A stretch of DNA of 7,011 bases from an uncultured Collinsella sp. (lineage in GTDB: Bacteria; Actinomycetota; Coriobacteriia; Coriobacteriales; Coriobacteriaceae), in NCBI GenBank assembly GCA_902462065.1, contig CABQAK010000064.1:1-7011 (forward strand), given 5' to 3'. A program made the translations under genes and the position numbers. This document shows, in pieces, positions 5,069 through 7,011 of this stretch. The notes under the pieces are model-generated. The model saw nothing but the letters and a program-made list of their open reading frames with translations. It was not told the origin of the DNA and made no database searches. How positions within the stretch are numbered: position 1 is the first letter of the stretch; every line of letters starts with the position of its first letter.

Positions 5069-6316
5069 CTACCGTTCGTTAATATAGGTACGATGCGGAA
5101 ACTTTAGACCCGGGAACAGCTTGCTCGTCAGTTCGCAGAAATAACCGTCCGTCATGCTCGCGATATAATCCACCACGGCTTGATCCTTGTCGTCCTGCCA
5201 GGCATAGGCGCGATCGTAGTAGGAAAGCTGCTGCTCGATGCGAGAAATGTGGTGTTTAAAGATATACGAGGACTCGTCACCTTCGTTTATATCCTGCAGG
5301 CAACGGTCGTAAAGCTTTTCGAAGGCTTCGCGCAGCTCCGCCTCGGAGTCGCCTTCGATACCGCCCTTGCTATAGATCTTCTCGTAGTTCTCGCGCTTGG
5401 CCCGGCGGATCTCCTCAAACAGGTCCTCGCTCATCTCGATGCGCGGCTTACCATAGCTATGCTCCACGATATCGATGGAGGCATGCGTAAGGATCCAGCT
5501 GTTGTATGCACCGCCAAGGTCATCGTCAAAGGCGTCGGGTGACAGCAGGCCCGCCGCGATCGCATCCTGACGGTCACGACCGACGTAGGCAAGAATATCC
5601 GAGATGCGAACGACGCAGCCCTCGAGCGTCATGGGACGCAGGTGCTCAATCGCGCTATAGCCCGTGGCGATACAGTCCTCAACCGTCTGATCGAACTGGT
5701 CAAAGGAGCCCATGTCCGAGAGCTCAAACACACGCTGCTCATATTCGCCGTTGTGGCATAGCACGCCATCGAGCGTCTGAAGCGACACGTTACGGCCGTA
5801 CAGCGCATCGAGCACACGGACCGACTGCACGTTATGGAAAAAGTAACGACCCGTGCGCTCGTGGTAAATATCATTGAGGAATCGCTCACCGGCATGGCCA
5901 AAGGGCGTGTGTCCCAAGTCGTGGCCCAGGCCAATCGCCTCGATCAGATCGCAGTTGAGCCCCAGGGCGCGACCGATATCGCGCGCAATGCGCGAGACAA
6001 GCTGCACGTGCAAACCGCGGCGCGACAGATCATCATTGCTACGGAAGCTAAAGACCTGCGTTTTGCCTGCATAACGCGTGTACGCAGGAAGATGAAGAAT
6101 CTTTTCGGTATCGCGCATAAATGCCGGACGCATAAGCGTGCCTTTGTCGGCAGCGCGATCAATACGACGAATGACCTGATCGTCGTTGCAACGATACGGG
6201 TTAACATAGCCCGAAGCACGATCGGTGGCAATGCGCTTGACAAGTTCGGGCGACAACGCCGAGGGAATACGGTCCATGCGCGCCTTAATGACGGCCGTTT
6301 CTTGAATAGTTGCCAT
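5069..6316 (-). CDS. dgt: Deoxyguanosinetriphosphate triphosphohydrolase-like protein (HD domain)
   Basis: This gene encodes 415 residues of the dGTPase family, cytoplasmic metal-dependent enzymes that hydrolyse dGTP or other dNTPs to the nucleoside and triphosphate and so tune the dNTP pool. The metal-binding H...HD...D set is complete: H103 in RGLHVQLV, H132 and D133 in GHDLGHTPFGH, and D240 in VRISDILAYVGRD. The N-terminal family block MRDTEKILHLPAYTRY (67-82) followed by GKTQVF, and the CHNGEYE stretch (187-193), also match. Substrate preference cannot be read from sequence. The start at 6316 is chosen because AAGGAG (6328-6323) lies 6 bases upstream; a longer in-frame start at 6343 lacks support. 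It follows the prepilin peptidase after 31 bases and precedes rarA by 54 bases, so it may share a transcript with either. Pairing of a dNTP hydrolase with a fork-rescue ATPase is functionally sensible. Confidence 0.95.
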   Translation of the reverse strand: MATIQETAVIKARMDRIPSALSPELVKRIATDRASGYVNPYRCNDDQVIRRIDRAADKGTLMRPAFMRDTEKILHLPAYTRYAGKTQVFSFRSNDDLSRRGLHVQLVSRIARDIGRALGLNCDLIEAIGLGHDLGHTPFGHAGERFLNDIYHERTGRYFFHNVQSVRVLDALYGRNVSLQTLDGVLCHNGEYEQRVFELSDMGSFDQFDQTVEDCIATGYSAIEHLRPMTLEGCVVRISDILAYVGRDRQDAIAAGLLSPDAFDDDLGGAYNSWILTHASIDIVEHSYGKPRIEMSEDLFEEIRRAKRENYEKIYSKGGIEGDSEAELREAFEKLYDRCLQDINEGDESSYIFKHHISRIEQQLSYYDRAYAWQDDKDQAVVDYIASMTDGYFCELTSKLFPGLKFPHRTYINER

Positions 6317-6321
6317 GGCAT

Positions 6322-6339
6322 GCTCCTTAAGAAGGATGC
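6322..6339 (-). promoter_or_regulatory. Small hairpin that could mask the dgt ribosome binding site
   Basis: In the minus-strand RNA, GC-a-TCCTT (6339-6332) can pair with AAGGA-GC (6328-6322) around a CTT loop, with one bulged A. The right arm contains the AAGGAG used for the start at 6316. The stem is short (5 bp plus 2 bp beyond the bulge), so masking would be weak, and it may be a chance result of the complement of a Shine-Dalgarno sequence lying nearby. Confidence 0.35.
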
Positions 6340-6347
6340 GCAATCGG

Positions 6348-6770
6348 TTACAAAGTGCAGCCCACGACCTCGATTATGGCAAAAATCGGCACTAAAAACG
6401 GGAGCAATGGCAGGGAGCGCGATTTTGTGAAGAGACAGGAGAGGGCCAGGGCCAGGAGTGCGACGGCAAATGCCACGATGCCACCCATAGGGTCGAGCGT
6501 GCAAAGCGCGAAGAGCGCCTTGGCATCCCCCATGCCGATGCCCGGGATTTGGCGAAGACGACGCCAGAGGGACTCAGTCAGCACGAGAGCAAGATACACA
6601 ATGACGGCAAGACCCGCGTGGTCAAGCGCTGTGTTCAAACCGAGGTCGAGCCAAACACCCGCCAACGCCGCCACGGCACATGCGCCGGCAAGCCCATTGG
6701 GAAACCGTCGCTCTCGGGCATCAATTGCCATGCCGGCAAAGATGCAAATCCAAAACGGGATATAGACCAT
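6348..6770 (-). CDS. Short prepilin peptidase (A24 family, TadV/CpaA-like)
   Basis: This gene encodes 140 residues of an integral membrane aspartic protease that trims leader peptides from type IV or Tad pilins. Both catalytic aspartates are visible: D17 in AIDARERRFPN (first motif, D followed by R and PN), and D82 in GIGMGDAKAL (the GxGD motif). Hydrophobic segments lie at about 3-16, 26-46, 50-68, 95-116 and 120-138. It lacks the N-terminal methyltransferase domain of PilD and is of the short CpaA/TadV type. The start at 6770 is chosen because GAGGAGG (6783-6777) is 6 bases upstream; an in-frame ATG at 6815 lies inside the terminator stem. No pilin or assembly gene is in the window, so its substrate must be encoded elsewhere. 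No clear promoter fits between the upstream terminator and this start. Confidence 0.9.
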   Translation of the reverse strand: MVYIPFWICIFAGMAIDARERRFPNGLAGACAVAALAGVWLDLGLNTALDHAGLAVIVYLALVLTESLWRRLRQIPGIGMGDAKALFALCTLDPMGGIVAFAVALLALALSCLFTKSRSLPLLPFLVPIFAIIEVVGCTL

Positions 6771-6802
6771 CGGACGCCTCCTCGAGCTGCATCGCAAAAG
6801 CA

Positions 6803-6843
6803 AAAACCACCACAAAGGTGCCTGTCCCCTTTGCGGTGGTTTT
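6803..6843 (-). terminator. Strong hairpin terminator of the glycosyltransferase gene
   Basis: On the minus strand AAAACCACCGCAAAGG (6843-6828) pairs with CCTTTGTGGTGGTTTT (6818-6803) over 16 positions, with a 9-base loop, followed by more T (TTTTTGC, then TTTTGC). All positions pair in the minus-strand RNA, one of them as G-U; in plus-strand RNA that position is an A-C mismatch, which supports minus orientation. The hairpin begins 8 bases after the glycosyltransferase stop codon. The loop and inner stem carry GGGGACAGGCACC, which I recall as a widespread intergenic repeat motif, so it may also be a repeat element. Confidence 0.85.
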
Positions 6844-6851
6844 GGTGGTGG

Positions 6852-7011
6852 TTATTTGGCGCCTTGCATGACCTCGTCAAGGGTAACGTTGACGGCGTGC
6901 TGCGTCGGCACCCAGTCGACCTTCAGGAACAACGCGGCCACCGTGATGGGGATATAGCTGAACATAAAGATCGGGAAGGTAAACAGGTTAGTCACCAGAC
7001 GCCACTTTTGC
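6852..7011 (-). CDS. C-terminal end of a membrane glycosyltransferase (family 2-like), partial
   Basis: The last 52 codons of a gene continue to the right beyond the window. The stop TAA is at 6854-6852. The peptide begins QKWRLVTNLF and contains a proline- and aromatic-rich hydrophobic segment, FTFPIFMFSYIPITVAALFL, then VDWVPTQH and the end LDEVMQGAK. The pattern FP-x-F followed by SYIPI, a final membrane helix and a W-x-P-x-x-H element resembles the C-terminus of processive, membrane-bound family 2 glycosyltransferases (polysaccharide synthases of the IcaA/BcsA kind). The catalytic domain lies outside the window, so the assignment rests on this short tail only. A different polytopic membrane protein cannot be excluded. 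Confidence 0.6.
   Translation of the reverse strand, partial: QKWRLVTNLFTFPIFMFSYIPITVAALFLKVDWVPTQHAVNVTLDEVMQGAK

Noticed and set aside
1..7011. tRNA, rRNA, riboswitch, CRISPR array, insertion sequence ends or prophage genes
   Set aside because: I saw no regularly spaced repeats, no transposase or integrase motifs, and no cloverleaf or known riboswitch core in the gaps, which are all 150 bases or shorter.

Overview
The window looks like chromosomal DNA from a Coriobacteriia actinobacterium, with Collinsella or a close relative as the best guess. The reasons are a moderately high GC content (about 57 % in a 60-base hand count inside the sigma gene), strong GGAGG-type ribosome binding sites, and an actinobacterial-style neighbourhood in which rarA is followed by a membrane-anchored DUF948-like coiled-coil protein. 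The taxon is an inference from gene content; no marker gene here proves it.

Almost everything is on the minus strand and reads from right to left. At the right edge is the C-terminus (52 residues) of a membrane glycosyltransferase, closed by a strong hairpin terminator. Next come a short A24 prepilin peptidase, a dGTP triphosphohydrolase-like HD-domain protein (dgt), and the AAA+ replication-associated recombination protein RarA. After a 100-base gap there is a compact four-gene unit: DUF948-like membrane coiled-coil protein, small RsbW/SpoIIAB-like anti-sigma factor, SigB/SigF-type sigma factor, and AI-2E-family membrane transporter. The joints inside this unit are an 8-base overlap, a 1-base gap and a 4-base ATGA overlap, so it is almost certainly one translationally coupled operon. 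At the left edge a small two-helix membrane protein of lower GC (about 42 % by hand count) runs on the plus strand and converges on the transporter gene with only 6 bases between stop codons.

The genes fall into three themes. dgt and rarA serve nucleotide-pool control and rescue of stalled replication forks. The prepilin peptidase and glycosyltransferase belong to the cell surface. The four-gene unit is a sigma-factor control module combined with two membrane proteins. In that module the anti-sigma protein has lost the usual ATP-binding signatures, and no STAS-domain anti-anti-sigma gene is present, so the standard phosphorylation-driven partner switch may not operate here.

No tRNA, rRNA, CRISPR array, insertion sequence or phage gene was seen. 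Most of the window is ordinary core chromosome. The points worth a second look are the degenerate anti-sigma factor, an attenuator-like set of competing hairpins inside the end of the transporter gene, the repeat-like terminator at the right, and the inverted repeat in the promoter area of the small left-hand gene.
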